Shown: positions 25,622-34,515, numbered from the stretch's first letter. The stretch: DNA of 64,000 nucleotides from an uncultured Tateyamaria sp. (GCF_947496075.1 NZ_CANMBJ010000005.1:1-64000), one strand, 5' to 3'. The notes: generated from the sequence alone by a model not told the origin. Program-made: numbers and translations.

Positions 25622-27166
25622 ATGTCACAGATCCGCACCCGATCCGGTGGTCGCGCCAGCCGACGCGCCCTGCGTTCAGCACCCAATGTCACCATGCTCC
25701 CGGGGCTCAGGAACACCCTGCCCTGGTGCGAGATTATGGATGGGTCAAAGGTGGAACGGATCGATGCCGCCTCCATGGACATCCTCGAAAACGTAGGCGT
25801 CGTGTTCCGTGATGACATCGCGCTGGCCGACTGGAAAGCTGCCGGAGCCAAAGTGGTGGGCGAAACCGTCTATCTTGACCGTGGCCTTGTCCGCGACCTG
25901 ATCTCGACGATCCCGTCGGACTTCACCTATCACGCCCGCGACCCTCACAAGAACGTGCGTCTTGGCGGGCGGCACAGCATCTTTGTGCCCATGACCGGCG
26001 CACCGTTCCTGCGCGATCTTGAGGACGTGCGGCGCAACCCCACGCTCGACGATCTGGCGATGTTTCACAAGCTCAGCCACATGATGCCCAGCCTGCATTC
26101 ATCCGCTCACCATATCGTCGAACCCTACGATCATCCGATCAGTCACCGCCACCTGCGCATCACTTATTCGTCCATGAAACATTCGGACAAGACGTTCATG
26201 GGCATGACCACCAGCCCCAAGAACGCCGAGGATGTGATGGACATGTGTGCGATCCTCTTTGGCGAGGAATTCATGGAGGATCACCCGGTCACGACGGGCA
26301 ATTGCAATGGCAACTCACCCCTTGTCTGGGATGAGACCATGCTTGGCGCCATGAGGGCATTTTCCAAGCGCAATCAACCTGTTCTGTGCTCGCCCTTCGT
26401 GCTGGGCGGGGCCAATACCCCGGTCTCGGTCGCCGCATCCGTTGCGCAATTGAATGCCGAGGCGCTCTCGGCCCTCGCCTACACTCAGGTGATCCGGCGC
26501 AGTGCGCCCGCGATCTATGGCCACTACCTGTCCACCGTGTCGATGAAGTCCGGCGCGCCGATGGCCGGCACGCCCGAGATTTCCATGATGAACTTCATGA
26601 TCGGCCAGATGGCCCGGTACTATGGCGTGCCGTGGCGCACCTCGAACACGCTGGGTGGGGCCAAAACATTCGACGCACAGGCCGGGTATGAAAGCGCCAC
26701 GACCCTGTCCGCCGTGATGCATGCGGGGGCCAACTACATCTGGCATTCCGCGGGCTGGAACGAGGCGGGCATGCATTGCTCGGTCGCCAAGTTCGTCGTG
26801 GACGCCGAACAATGCGCCATGGCCTATCGCATGGCCGAGGGTCTGAAATGGCATGACTTCGAGGTTGCTCTGGCTGCCGTGCCGGATGTGGGCCCCGGGG
26901 GGCACTATCTGGGCCACCCCCACACGCAAGAAAACTTTCAGACGGCCTTTTTCATGCCGGACCTCTTCGACAACAATTCGATCGAGCAGTGGCAGGCCGA
27001 AGGATCAAAAGAGATCACGGAACGCGCCTTGGCACACGCCGTCAACCTTTTGGCAACCTATGAGGAGCCAAAATTGGATGAAGCCGTGGATGAAGCGCTG
27101 CACGACTACATCGCAAGACGGGAGCATGAGATACCGGCCGCAGACGCTTTGAACCAGGACTACTGA
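25622..27166 (+). CDS. MttB-superfamily methyltransferase without pyrrolysine
   Basis: A 514-residue protein of the trimethylamine methyltransferase family. The N-terminus RTRSGGRASRRALR is typical of this group; MTGAPFLRDLEDVRR, GNCNGNSPLVWD and GGHYLGHPHTQENFQ are visible family-like segments. There is no in-frame TAG, so it belongs to the non-pyrrolysine clade, where known members demethylate quaternary amines such as glycine betaine or proline betaine with a corrinoid protein. No corrinoid protein gene is adjacent. GGGAGG precedes the ATG. It stands alone beside the low-GC TrmH gene. Confidence 0.87.
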   Translation: MSQIRTRSGGRASRRALRSAPNVTMLPGLRNTLPWCEIMDGSKVERIDAASMDILENVGVVFRDDIALADWKAAGAKVVGETVYLDRGLVRDLISTIPSDFTYHARDPHKNVRLGGRHSIFVPMTGAPFLRDLEDVRRNPTLDDLAMFHKLSHMMPSLHSSAHHIVEPYDHPISHRHLRITYSSMKHSDKTFMGMTTSPKNAEDVMDMCAILFGEEFMEDHPVTTGNCNGNSPLVWDETMLGAMRAFSKRNQPVLCSPFVLGGANTPVSVAASVAQLNAEALSALAYTQVIRRSAPAIYGHYLSTVSMKSGAPMAGTPEISMMNFMIGQMARYYGVPWRTSNTLGGAKTFDAQAGYESATTLSAVMHAGANYIWHSAGWNEAGMHCSVAKFVVDAEQCAMAYRMAEGLKWHDFEVALAAVPDVGPGGHYLGHPHTQENFQTAFFMPDLFDNNSIEQWQAEGSKEITERALAHAVNLLATYEEPKLDEAVDEALHDYIARREHEIPAADALNQDY

Positions 27167-27221
27167 TATGCGAAGGAATTGTGAGTAAAATGCTGGTTTG
27201 TCTCTTTTTGGATATTTTGAT

Positions 27222-27263
27222 CGTAAAATCTGTGCGTTAGAGCCCCATAAAGTTGATTTTACG
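27222..27263. terminator. AT-rich inverted repeat between convergent genes
   Basis: Arms CGTAAAATC (27222-27230) and GATTTTACG (27255-27263) are perfect over 9 bp with a 24-nt loop. They lie between the ends of the MttB-like gene and the oxidase gene. This is a possible bidirectional terminator, but the long loop makes it uncertain. Confidence 0.4.
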
Positions 27264-28589
27264 CTATTCTCCGCCTGCCCGCCACTCCTTCCACCGCAAA
27301 TAAGCGTTCGCGCCAAGGGTCGCAAAGGGCTCCGGCGGCAGGCGTTTGGGCTCCGCTTCTGCCTCGAAATGATCCGCAATCTCAGACGGCTGACCACAGC
27401 ACCGATCCGCCGCGGCGATGCCCGTCAACGTGCCCCGCGCCGTGCCCAATCCGTTCTGCACACAAGCACTGAACAACCCCTGCTCGATCTCACGTGCATG
27501 GGCTACACCGTTCAGAGACATGCACAAATGCCCACCCCACACCTGGGCCTGACGCACACCTGTCAAATGCGGAAACCGCTCGGCAAAGGCGCGGGCATGC
27601 GCGCGTGCCGCCCGCCCCATGTCGCGGTCCGTGGGGTGCATTCCGGGCCGCACCGCCGCACAATTGCGGGTGACGATCCTATGCCCACCCTGCCCCGTAT
27701 CGATCCGGCGCACCGTTGTGCCCATGGGATCGGACGGCGTCACCCCCCAACGGGGCGCACCGCCCACTGCTTGCGGATCCAACTCCTCGGTCATGGAGGC
27801 AAACAGGAACAACTGCACCAGCCGCCCCTCAGCCACACCAAAACTCTCCAGATGCCCGTTCACGGCAAGGATCACACGCTCAGCCGTGACTGACCCCTTC
27901 GGCGCCCGCAGCACCCAATCCCGCCCCGCACGTTCAAAACGCAGAACCGGGCTGCGGTCATACACCTCCGCCCCGCGGGCCAGACCGGCTGCCAACCCAC
28001 GCACGTAGCCCGCAGGCTGCAACATGACGGTGCCCGGCGTGTACAGACCCGACCGATAATGCGCGGAGCCGGTCAACTCGTTCATTGCCGCGGCATCCAA
28101 CCACTCATGGGGCTCTCCCAACCCCTCAAGGTGCTTGGCATAGCTCCGATTGTGTGCATCCCCCGCCTCTGTCGCGGCCCCATTCACCTTGCCGACGGGG
28201 TCGAAGTAATCCGCCGAAATCCCGTATTCATCCACCGCATCACGCGCATAGGCGATGGCCTCGCGGTTCAGCCGGGTCAGCGTGCGATCATCGCCCACAC
28301 CCGCATAATCTTCGGACGCAAGATCATGCGGCAAATCAATCATGAAACCGGAATTGCGCCCCGCCGCGCCATCCGCCACACGCCACGCGTCCAGCACAGC
28401 AACCCGCGCCTGCGGCCAGTGCTGCAACACGCGACGCGCCGCAGACAGACCGGCGAAACCAGCGCCCACAACGGCCACATCTGCTGTCACCTGCGCCTCA
28501 AGCCGGGGGAAAACAGGTCCCGGCCCCAGAATCTCCGCCCAGCCCGCCGGACCGCGATGCCGCGGCAAGCGGCGCGCGGCATATCTCAT
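27264..28589 (-). CDS. FAD-dependent amine/amino-acid oxidoreductase (DAO family)
   Basis: A 441-residue flavoprotein: VAVVGAGFAGLSAARRVLQ (about residues 37-55) for FAD binding, AGRNSGFMIDLPHDL, and VWGGHLCMSLNGVAH near the C-terminus. It is distantly like the PuuB-type oxidase at 19948 but longer at the start. It is the last gene of the gntR-dapA-like-aldehyde dehydrogenase operon and overlaps the dehydrogenase stop by ATGA. It probably oxidises an amine or amino acid to the aldehyde or imine used by the partners. The true substrate is unknown. Confidence 0.87.
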   Translation of the reverse strand: MRYAARRLPRHRGPAGWAEILGPGPVFPRLEAQVTADVAVVGAGFAGLSAARRVLQHWPQARVAVLDAWRVADGAAGRNSGFMIDLPHDLASEDYAGVGDDRTLTRLNREAIAYARDAVDEYGISADYFDPVGKVNGAATEAGDAHNRSYAKHLEGLGEPHEWLDAAAMNELTGSAHYRSGLYTPGTVMLQPAGYVRGLAAGLARGAEVYDRSPVLRFERAGRDWVLRAPKGSVTAERVILAVNGHLESFGVAEGRLVQLFLFASMTEELDPQAVGGAPRWGVTPSDPMGTTVRRIDTGQGGHRIVTRNCAAVRPGMHPTDRDMGRAARAHARAFAERFPHLTGVRQAQVWGGHLCMSLNGVAHAREIEQGLFSACVQNGLGTARGTLTGIAAADRCCGQPSEIADHFEAEAEPKRLPPEPFATLGANAYLRWKEWRAGGE

Positions 28590-30073
28590 TCCACGGCCTC
28601 ATCCGCGTCATCAGACAGGTCCACCCAGATGGTCTTGATCTGGGTGTATTGATCATGGGCCTGCACCCCGTTGTCGCGCCCACCAAAGCCCGACATCTTC
28701 ATGCCCCCGAACGGTGTCGCAATGTCACCCTCTCCATAAGCATTGACCGTCACGGTCCCCGCACGCAACATCCGTGCCCCGCGCAGGGCGCGCTTGGCGT
28801 TGGAGGTGAACAGGGACGCACACAAACCATAGGGCGTGTCATTGGCAACCGCCATAGCCTCGTCAAACGACGCCACTGGGATCACCGCCAGGACCGGGCC
28901 AAAAATCTCGTCTCGCGCCAGTGGATTATCCGACGTCGCTGAGACAACGGTTGGAGAGACATAGGGTTTATCCACAGAACCACCCACAAGGATATCCCCG
29001 GCTTTTTCCACATATCCACAGACTTTGTCAAAATGCGAACCACTCACCAGCGCCCCTTGCCGCGTCTCAGGGTCCAGCGGATCACCCACGGGCAAATGGC
29101 GCATATGGGCTTCGATCCGCGCCAGCAGGTCCTCTCGCACATCCTCGTGCACGATCAGGCGAGAGATTGCGGAACAGTTTTCACCCATGTTCCAGAACGC
29201 GCCGTTGACGATGTGCTGCGCCACACGATCAAGGTTCTCGGCATCGTCCATGACGACACAGGGGTTCTTGCCGCCCATTTCCAACACAACCTCTTTTGCA
29301 TTGGACTCCGCAGCGTAAGTCAGAAATCTCATGCCCGTCTCGGTCGATCCGGTAAAGCTGACCATGTCGATGTCCATATGGCGGCCGATGGGTTCCCCCA
29401 CATCCGGCCCGTGTCCCGGAACAACGTTCAACACACCGCGCGGCACCCCAGCCTCCATGGCCAACTCCGCGAGCCGCAAAGCAGTCAGCGATGTCTCCTC
29501 GGCAGGTTTCAGCACCACGGAACAGCCAGAAGCCAAAGCAGGCCCGATCTTCCACGCCATCATCAACAGCGGGAAGTTCCACGGCAAAACCAACCCGACA
29601 ACGCCCACGGGCTCGCGCACCACCATCGCAATATGATCATCCGACGCGGGCGCAACGGAATCGTAAATCTTGTCGATGGCTTCCGCATGCCACTTGATGC
29701 AGTGAATGGCCTCGGGCACGTCCACCGTCTCGCAGTCGTAAATGGTCTTGCCGCTGTCCACGCTTTCCAGCACCGCCAGTTCGCGGGCGTTCCGGGTCAT
29801 CAGCTTGCAAAGCCGGATCAGCACATCCTTGCGGTCGCTTGGGTGCAATCGCGACCAGCGGCCATCGTCAAACGCTTCACGCGCTTTGAGCACGGCAACA
29901 TCCACATCTTCCGGCCCGCAGGCCGACACTTTCGCAATCACATCCCCCGTCGCAGGGTTCACGCTATCAAACGTCTTGCCGGACGCAGCGGGCCGAAACC
30001 CACCGTCGATAAACGCGCTTGTGGCCGGGCTCAGGTCAGCCGCGATGGCCCTATATTCTTCTGTCGTCAGCAT
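28586..30073 (-). CDS. Aldehyde dehydrogenase, PuuC/betaine-aldehyde type
   Basis: A 495-residue NAD(P)-dependent aldehyde dehydrogenase. LPWNFPLLMMAWKIGPALA, FTGSTETGM, LEMGGKNP (general base Glu) and nucleophile Cys300 in GENCSAIS are all present, so it should be active. The IKWHAEAIDKIYDSVAP segment closely resembles gamma-glutamyl-gamma-aminobutyraldehyde dehydrogenase (PuuC). GAGGG lies 7 bases before ATG 30073. It follows the DapA-like gene by 3 bp and overlaps the oxidase gene. Confidence 0.93.
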   Translation of the reverse strand: MLTTEEYRAIAADLSPATSAFIDGGFRPAASGKTFDSVNPATGDVIAKVSACGPEDVDVAVLKAREAFDDGRWSRLHPSDRKDVLIRLCKLMTRNARELAVLESVDSGKTIYDCETVDVPEAIHCIKWHAEAIDKIYDSVAPASDDHIAMVVREPVGVVGLVLPWNFPLLMMAWKIGPALASGCSVVLKPAEETSLTALRLAELAMEAGVPRGVLNVVPGHGPDVGEPIGRHMDIDMVSFTGSTETGMRFLTYAAESNAKEVVLEMGGKNPCVVMDDAENLDRVAQHIVNGAFWNMGENCSAISRLIVHEDVREDLLARIEAHMRHLPVGDPLDPETRQGALVSGSHFDKVCGYVEKAGDILVGGSVDKPYVSPTVVSATSDNPLARDEIFGPVLAVIPVASFDEAMAVANDTPYGLCASLFTSNAKRALRGARMLRAGTVTVNAYGEGDIATPFGGMKMSGFGGRDNGVQAHDQYTQIKTIWVDLSDDADEAVE

Positions 30074-30076
30074 GGA

Positions 30077-30994
30077 TTATCCCTCCGCCTCGATCTGCGC
30101 GATGGTGGTCTTCAGCACGCGGATCACCTGTTCCAGCGCCCGCTTGTCGTCCTTGTTCAACGCCTTGAGCGGCGGCCGGATCGCGCCCGTCTCAATGCCC
30201 TGGAACGTCACACCATATTTGATGCATTGCACGAACTTGCCGCCCTGCTCCAGCACCCGCATCAGCGGCATCATCGCCGACATGATGCGGCGGCCCTTGT
30301 CAAAATCCCCTTCGACCACGCAAGCGCGCCACAGCGCGATGTGTTCTTCGGGCAAGAAGTTCGACCCGCCGCAGACCCAGCTTTTCGCACCCCAGGCAAA
30401 GAATTCCAGCGCCTGATCATCCATGCCGCAGGACATCTGGATATGCGGATAATCCCGCGCCAGCAGGTGCACCCGATTGATATCGCTCGAACTTTCCTTG
30501 ATCGCACAGAAATTCCGGGACCGGCCTACGCGGTCGAGGAATTCCTCACCCATACTCACACCCATCCGTCCCGGATAGTTGTAAAGCATGATGGGCAGAT
30601 CGACGGCCTTGTCGATGGCAAGGGCGGCCAGCGCGTTTTCCCGCTCGGTCGGCACGGCATAGGGCGGCGTGGCCACCAGCAGCGCATTGGCACCCATACC
30701 CTTGCCGCCCATTGCGAGCGCCAAGCTGTCGGCGGGCAGCATCGCGCCCGTACCCATGATCAGCGGCACCCGGCCCGCCACGGTCCTGATCGTCCGCTCT
30801 GCCACCTCAAGCCGTTCGGCAACGGTCATGGCATAGTTTTCGCCCGTTGATCCGCCCGAAATGAGGCCGTGCACGCCCGCCGCGATCAAACTTTCGAGCA
30901 CCGCATCCAGCGCCCCGAAATCCGGCGAGTAATCCGCATTGAACGGGGTGACAACGGGGGTGTAGATCCCGTTGAACTCCATGATGGGCGTCAT
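30077..30994 (-). CDS. Dihydrodipicolinate-synthase-family lyase/aldolase
   Basis: A 305-residue DapA-family TIM barrel with LISGGSTGENYAM (phosphate/keto-acid pocket), LYNYPGRMG carrying the catalytic Tyr, and the Schiff-base Lys166 in CAIKESSSD. Family members include DapA, N-acetylneuraminate lyase and keto-acid aldolases or dehydratases. Beside an amine oxidase and an aldehyde dehydrogenase a catabolic role is likelier than lysine synthesis. ATG 30994 overlaps the gntR stop (ATGA), and GGAGG is 8 bases upstream. Confidence 0.88.
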   Translation of the reverse strand: MTPIMEFNGIYTPVVTPFNADYSPDFGALDAVLESLIAAGVHGLISGGSTGENYAMTVAERLEVAERTIRTVAGRVPLIMGTGAMLPADSLALAMGGKGMGANALLVATPPYAVPTERENALAALAIDKAVDLPIMLYNYPGRMGVSMGEEFLDRVGRSRNFCAIKESSSDINRVHLLARDYPHIQMSCGMDDQALEFFAWGAKSWVCGGSNFLPEEHIALWRACVVEGDFDKGRRIMSAMMPLMRVLEQGGKFVQCIKYGVTFQGIETGAIRPPLKALNKDDKRALEQVIRVLKTTIAQIEAEG

Positions 30995-31698
30995 AGGCGC
31001 GCCTCCTGTGGGGGTGGGCCCAGCGGCAGATCAAGGCCGCCGGGCATGACAAACTGAGCGATCCGGTCGCGTGACAGCGCCCAATGGGCTTGCGCCAGCT
31101 CTCCGGCCCGCGCGGCATCGCGTGCGTCGATTGCCTCGATAATCTGTTCGTGATGGTCGCGAGCGGTTTTGATGGTGTTTTTGTCAGCGTCGGTGCGCGG
31201 AGCGTAGAACGTCATCGAAATGCGCGCATGATCCAGCAGCAGCCGGTTGAAGCTGGGCAACAGGAACGGGTTGTCCGCCATCTCGCCCGTGATGCGGTGA
31301 AAGCGGTCATTGGCAAGCGCCCGATCTGCCGTCGATCCGTTGCGCAGCGCGCGGATGAATATGTCCTGCGCTTCGGCCAGTTCAACGACCTGCGCGGGGG
31401 TCCGGTTCTCGGCTGCGAGCTGCAGGATGGCTGCATAGATCATAGGGGCTGCGATGAAAAAAGCGCGGAGGGAGGCATGGGACATCTCCGACACCTGCGC
31501 CCCCCGGTTCTGGCGCAGGGTGACATACCCCTCACCCGCAAGCTGCCGCAGCACTTCGCGCATCGGCGTGCGGGACAGGCCGTGCTCAGCGCAGAGACGG
31601 GCTTCATCCAGATCGGTACCGGGCGCCAGATCCAGTGTCAGGATACCGGCGACAAGCGCGTCATAGGCGTTGGATTTAGGCGACGACTCAGATTGCAT
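30991..31698 (-). CDS. GntR-family (FCD) transcriptional regulator of the amine-oxidation operon
   Basis: A 235-residue regulator: an N-terminal winged helix-turn-helix (GTDLDEARLCAEHGLSRTP then MREVLRQLAGEGYV) and a C-terminal all-helical FCD ligand domain with ANDRFHRIT and DHHEQIIEAI, whose His and Asp usually bind metal or an organic acid. It is the first gene of the operon. ATG 31698 overlaps an operator-like inverted repeat and lies 6 nt past a -10 element, implying a leaderless mRNA and autoregulation. An upstream TTG (31734) would fall in the -35 box. Confidence 0.88.
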   Translation of the reverse strand: MQSESSPKSNAYDALVAGILTLDLAPGTDLDEARLCAEHGLSRTPMREVLRQLAGEGYVTLRQNRGAQVSEMSHASLRAFFIAAPMIYAAILQLAAENRTPAQVVELAEAQDIFIRALRNGSTADRALANDRFHRITGEMADNPFLLPSFNRLLLDHARISMTFYAPRTDADKNTIKTARDHHEQIIEAIDARDAARAGELAQAHWALSRDRIAQFVMPGGLDLPLGPPPQEARL

Positions 31699-31711
31699 AC
31701 AATATGTATAC
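31695..31711 (-). promoter_or_regulatory. GntR operator overlapping -10 box and start codon
   Basis: The inverted repeat GCATACA-ATA-TGTATAC (arms matching at 6 of 7 bases) resembles FCD-type GntR sites. It covers the -10 element and the ATG of gntR, an arrangement expected for autorepression. Confidence 0.65.
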
Positions 31712-31734
31712 AAAATCTGTCCCCGCGGGGACAA
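31705..31734 (-). promoter_or_regulatory. Promoter of the gntR operon, probably leaderless
   Basis: On the minus strand TTGTCC (31734-31729), 18 bp, TATACA (31710-31705), then six bases to the ATG. Transcription would begin at or next to the start codon, and no ribosome-binding site precedes it. A perfect 16-bp palindrome TGTCCCCGCGGGGACA (31718-31733) overlaps the -35 box and spacer and may be a second regulatory site. Confidence 0.6.
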
Positions 31735-31737
31735 TCC

Positions 31738-31768
31738 AAAAAGTAAGGCGCAGGTAAACCTGCGCCTT
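31738..31768 (-). terminator. Terminator of the molybdopterin oxidoreductase operon
   Basis: On the minus strand a 10-bp perfect stem AAGGCGCAGG/CCTGCGCCTT with a 4-nt loop is followed by ACTTTTTGG. It lies downstream of the oxidoreductase stop and ends just before the gntR promoter. Confidence 0.75.
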
Positions 31769-31789
31769 TAACCTTCTTTTCATCTGTAA

Positions 31790-31809
31790 GGCGCACCTAC
31801 CGGTGCGCC
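31790..31809 (-). repeat. Second hairpin after the oxidoreductase gene
   Basis: GGCGCACC/GGTGCGCC arms of 8 bp with loop TACC, 7 bp beyond the oxidoreductase stop. It stands upstream of the T-tracted terminator and shares its GGCGCA start. Confidence 0.55.
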
Positions 31810-31816
31810 CCGCGGC

Positions 31817-34054
31817 TCAAACAAAATCGATATGTTTGTTCATAGGCATCTCACGAATCCGCTGCCCGGTCGCCGCAAAGATTGCGTTGGACAGCGCCGC
31901 AGCAGCCGGCGGAACCATAGGCTCACCCATGCCACGCACGGTGTCGCCATTCTCCAGCCCGCGCACGAAAATCTCCGGCGATTGCGACAGGCGCATGCCT
32001 TCGAAATCATAATAATTCCGCTGCTCCGCCATGCCATCGGCATAGGTGATCTCGGAATTCATCGTGTGACCCAAGGCCCAGACAATGCCGCCCTGCACCA
32101 TGTTTTCAAAGTTGATCGGGTCGATCACGCGGCCAACCTCGGCAGCCACCCAGACCTTGTCGATCTTGATCGCACCGTCCATGTTTGTGACTTCGACCAC
32201 TTCTGCGGTGGGGACACCAAAGGACATGCAGAAGGCAACACCACGCCCCTTGTTCGGCCCCAAGTCACTGCCCCAATTGGACATTTCAGCGACGGCTTCC
32301 AAGGTCTTGCGAGACGGATCATGCCAGCACAAGCGTATCCGCTCCTCCATCGGATCGGCACCCGCAGCATGGATCAGCTCATCCAAGAATACATCGTGGA
32401 AGAACCCGTTGGTCGACGCACCCACCGACCGCCAGCTTGACACCGGCGCCAGTTCAGGCGCGCGGTAGCCGGTCACGCGGTAGTTGGGGATCTGCATGGG
32501 TTGCTCCCACGCGCCCGCAACGATTTGCAGGTCGGGGCCCGGGACAGGCAGACCCTGCCGCCCCATCTGGCTGGCCACAACAGAGGGCATGGCGATGCCC
32601 AGATCATAGGCCTCGACCTTGCCATCCTTCACCGCGCCCCGCCCGCGGGCCATGGCGATCTGGCGGGTGTCGTTCTGGACGGTGTCCTCTTCGCGGCTAT
32701 AAGTCAGCTTAACGGGCGCACCCTCCATTTGCATTGCGATTTCAGTGGCCTCGCGAACCACGCGGTCCTCAAGACGATGACCAAAGCTGCCGCCCATCAT
32801 CAGCACATGGACAAAGACCTGACCCGTGTCCAAGCCGGTCAACTTCGCCACATTGGTCTGCACAAAGCGTGGGATCTGGGTGCCGGTCCACACATCCGCA
32901 CGGTCGTCCGTGACCTGCACGACGGCAGAGATCGGCTCCAACGGCGCGTGGGCAAGGTAGGGTGCGCGGTACTCGGCCTCGACCACCTCGGCCCCTTCCA
33001 ATGCAGCGTCGACGTCTCCGTCATCACGGAAACGGCTGTCCTGATGGTCCGAAGTGAAGCTGTCGGACAGGGTCTGCCAGTGTTCTGCCTGCTCTGCCGG
33101 ATACGGGGCTGGTCCCCAATCGACATCAATCGCGTTCACGGCCTGAATGGCGCGCCAGGTGTTGTCGGCCACGACGGCCACACCATCCGTCACCTGCACC
33201 ACGTCGATGACGCCCCGCATCTCGCGCGCGGCCTCTGCGTCAAAGCCGTTCATCATCCCCCCGCGGGGGCTGGTACGAACGGATGCGTGCACCATCCCGT
33301 CCATTTCGAAATCGATGCCATAGGCTTGCGTGCCCGTGGATTTGGCAAGGATGTCAACGCGCTCCATCTCTTTCCCAACCAGCCGCCACGTGGAGGGATC
33401 GCGCAAAGTCACATCGTTGACCGGGTCCATGGTCGCTGCCGTGGCCGCGAGTTCCGTGTAGGCAATCGTTCCACCACCGGGCAGGATCACCGCGCCTTTT
33501 TCAGTTTTGAGGTCAGAGACATCCGCACCCGTCTGTTCGGCGGCTGCGGCCTTCAACGTCTCGCGCGCGACGGCCCCTGCAAGGCGCAGCTTTTCAAAAC
33601 TGTCGGGAACGGTGGTAGACCCGCCGGTGATTTGCATACCCATGAACTTCATCATCGCATCCATGATCCCGCGTGTCGTGTCAGCAGCAAACCCATCATC
33701 GGTGGATCGGAAAGGCGCCGCCTCGGCACTCAAAGCCGTGTTGTAGTAGGCCGGGTCAGGCATACCGGGATCGACGCTGACCTGATCAAGTTCGACATCA
33801 AGCTCCTCGGCAATCAAGGCGGCCTGCACGTGGTAGGCCCCCTGCCCGCTGTCCGCGCGTGGGGTGATGAGCGTGATGCCGGCACTGTCGATTTTGACAT
33901 AAGGTGTCAGCGCTGCTTCGCCTTCGGCCAGATCGTTCAGGAGCGGGTTCGAAACGGGGCGTTTGTAGGCGTAGTAGCCAAAGGCGACACCACCGACGAC
34001 GGCAGCAGACCCCACAAGAAAGGTACGACGCGCGATTTTTCCGATACGGCCCAT
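31817..34054 (-). CDS. iorB: Molybdopterin-dependent oxidoreductase large subunit, isoquinoline 1-oxidoreductase beta-like
   Basis: A 745-residue protein with a Tat signal (ARRTFLVGSAAVVGG, residues 8-22) and xanthine-dehydrogenase-family molybdenum motifs: MMGGSFGHR, VQNDTRQIAMARGRG, and a late GMGEPMVPPAAAAL containing the probable catalytic Glu. It matches the IorB type, where the large subunit carries the Tat signal and the small subunit is co-exported. Such enzymes hydroxylate N-heterocycles or oxidise aldehydes in the periplasm. It follows the 2Fe-2S subunit gene by 2 bp. A terminator follows. The substrate is unknown. Confidence 0.9.
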   Translation of the reverse strand: MGRIGKIARRTFLVGSAAVVGGVAFGYYAYKRPVSNPLLNDLAEGEAALTPYVKIDSAGITLITPRADSGQGAYHVQAALIAEELDVELDQVSVDPGMPDPAYYNTALSAEAAPFRSTDDGFAADTTRGIMDAMMKFMGMQITGGSTTVPDSFEKLRLAGAVARETLKAAAAEQTGADVSDLKTEKGAVILPGGGTIAYTELAATAATMDPVNDVTLRDPSTWRLVGKEMERVDILAKSTGTQAYGIDFEMDGMVHASVRTSPRGGMMNGFDAEAAREMRGVIDVVQVTDGVAVVADNTWRAIQAVNAIDVDWGPAPYPAEQAEHWQTLSDSFTSDHQDSRFRDDGDVDAALEGAEVVEAEYRAPYLAHAPLEPISAVVQVTDDRADVWTGTQIPRFVQTNVAKLTGLDTGQVFVHVLMMGGSFGHRLEDRVVREATEIAMQMEGAPVKLTYSREEDTVQNDTRQIAMARGRGAVKDGKVEAYDLGIAMPSVVASQMGRQGLPVPGPDLQIVAGAWEQPMQIPNYRVTGYRAPELAPVSSWRSVGASTNGFFHDVFLDELIHAAGADPMEERIRLCWHDPSRKTLEAVAEMSNWGSDLGPNKGRGVAFCMSFGVPTAEVVEVTNMDGAIKIDKVWVAAEVGRVIDPINFENMVQGGIVWALGHTMNSEITYADGMAEQRNYYDFEGMRLSQSPEIFVRGLENGDTVRGMGEPMVPPAAAALSNAIFAATGQRIREMPMNKHIDFV

Positions 34055-34056
34055 GA

Positions 34057-34515
34057 TTACGCCTCCTGCAGCTTGGTGGCGGCGGTTTTGACGGCGGCGC
34101 GGATGCGGGAATAAGTCCCGCAGCGGCAGAGATTGCCGTTCATTGCATCGTCGATATCCGCATCTGTCGGCGCCGGGTTGAGCGCGAGCAGGGACGCGGC
34201 CTGCATCATCTGGCCCGACTGGCAGTAGCCGCATTGGGCCACCTGATGTTCCATCCACGCCTGTTGCACCGCGTGCATGGCGTCTGGGGTGCCGAGCCCT
34301 TCGATCGTTGTTACATCACCCCAGACATCCGCCGCTGCGGTTTGACAGGACCGGACCGCCTCACCGTCGATATGCACCGTACAGGCCCCGCATTGCGCAA
34401 CACCGCAGCCGTATTTGACGCCCTTTATGTTCAGCTCGTCCCGCAGAACCCAAAGCAGTGGCATGTCATCCTCGACATCCACCTCGTGTTCCGTGCCATT
34501 GACCGTGAGTTTCAT
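34057..34515 (-). CDS. iorA: 2Fe-2S subunit of the molybdopterin oxidoreductase
   Basis: A 152-residue protein with a plant-type ferredoxin cluster (Cys37, Cys42, Cys45, Cys57: [11 protein letters not shown] then RSC) and a second cluster in the helical C-terminal domain ([10 protein letters not shown] and LCRCGTY). It passes electrons from the molybdenum subunit to an external acceptor. No FAD subunit is encoded nearby, in keeping with the IorAB group, which uses cytochromes. It is cotranscribed with iorB. Confidence 0.93.
   Translation of the reverse strand: MKLTVNGTEHEVDVEDDMPLLWVLRDELNIKGVKYGCGVAQCGACTVHIDGEAVRSCQTAAADVWGDVTTIEGLGTPDAMHAVQQAWMEHQVAQCGYCQSGQMMQAASLLALNPAPTDADIDDAMNGNLCRCGTYSRIRAAVKTAATKLQEA

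Noticed and set aside
28968-29020. TTATCCACA and ATATCCACA resembling DnaA boxes
   Set aside because: Both lie inside the aldehyde dehydrogenase coding sequence with no AT-rich unwinding region or replication genes, so this is not an origin.
29033-30850. 605-codon open frame on the plus strand
   Set aside because: It is antisense to the aldehyde dehydrogenase and DapA-like genes, which carry catalytic motifs; the plus-strand product is His/Arg rich with no motifs.
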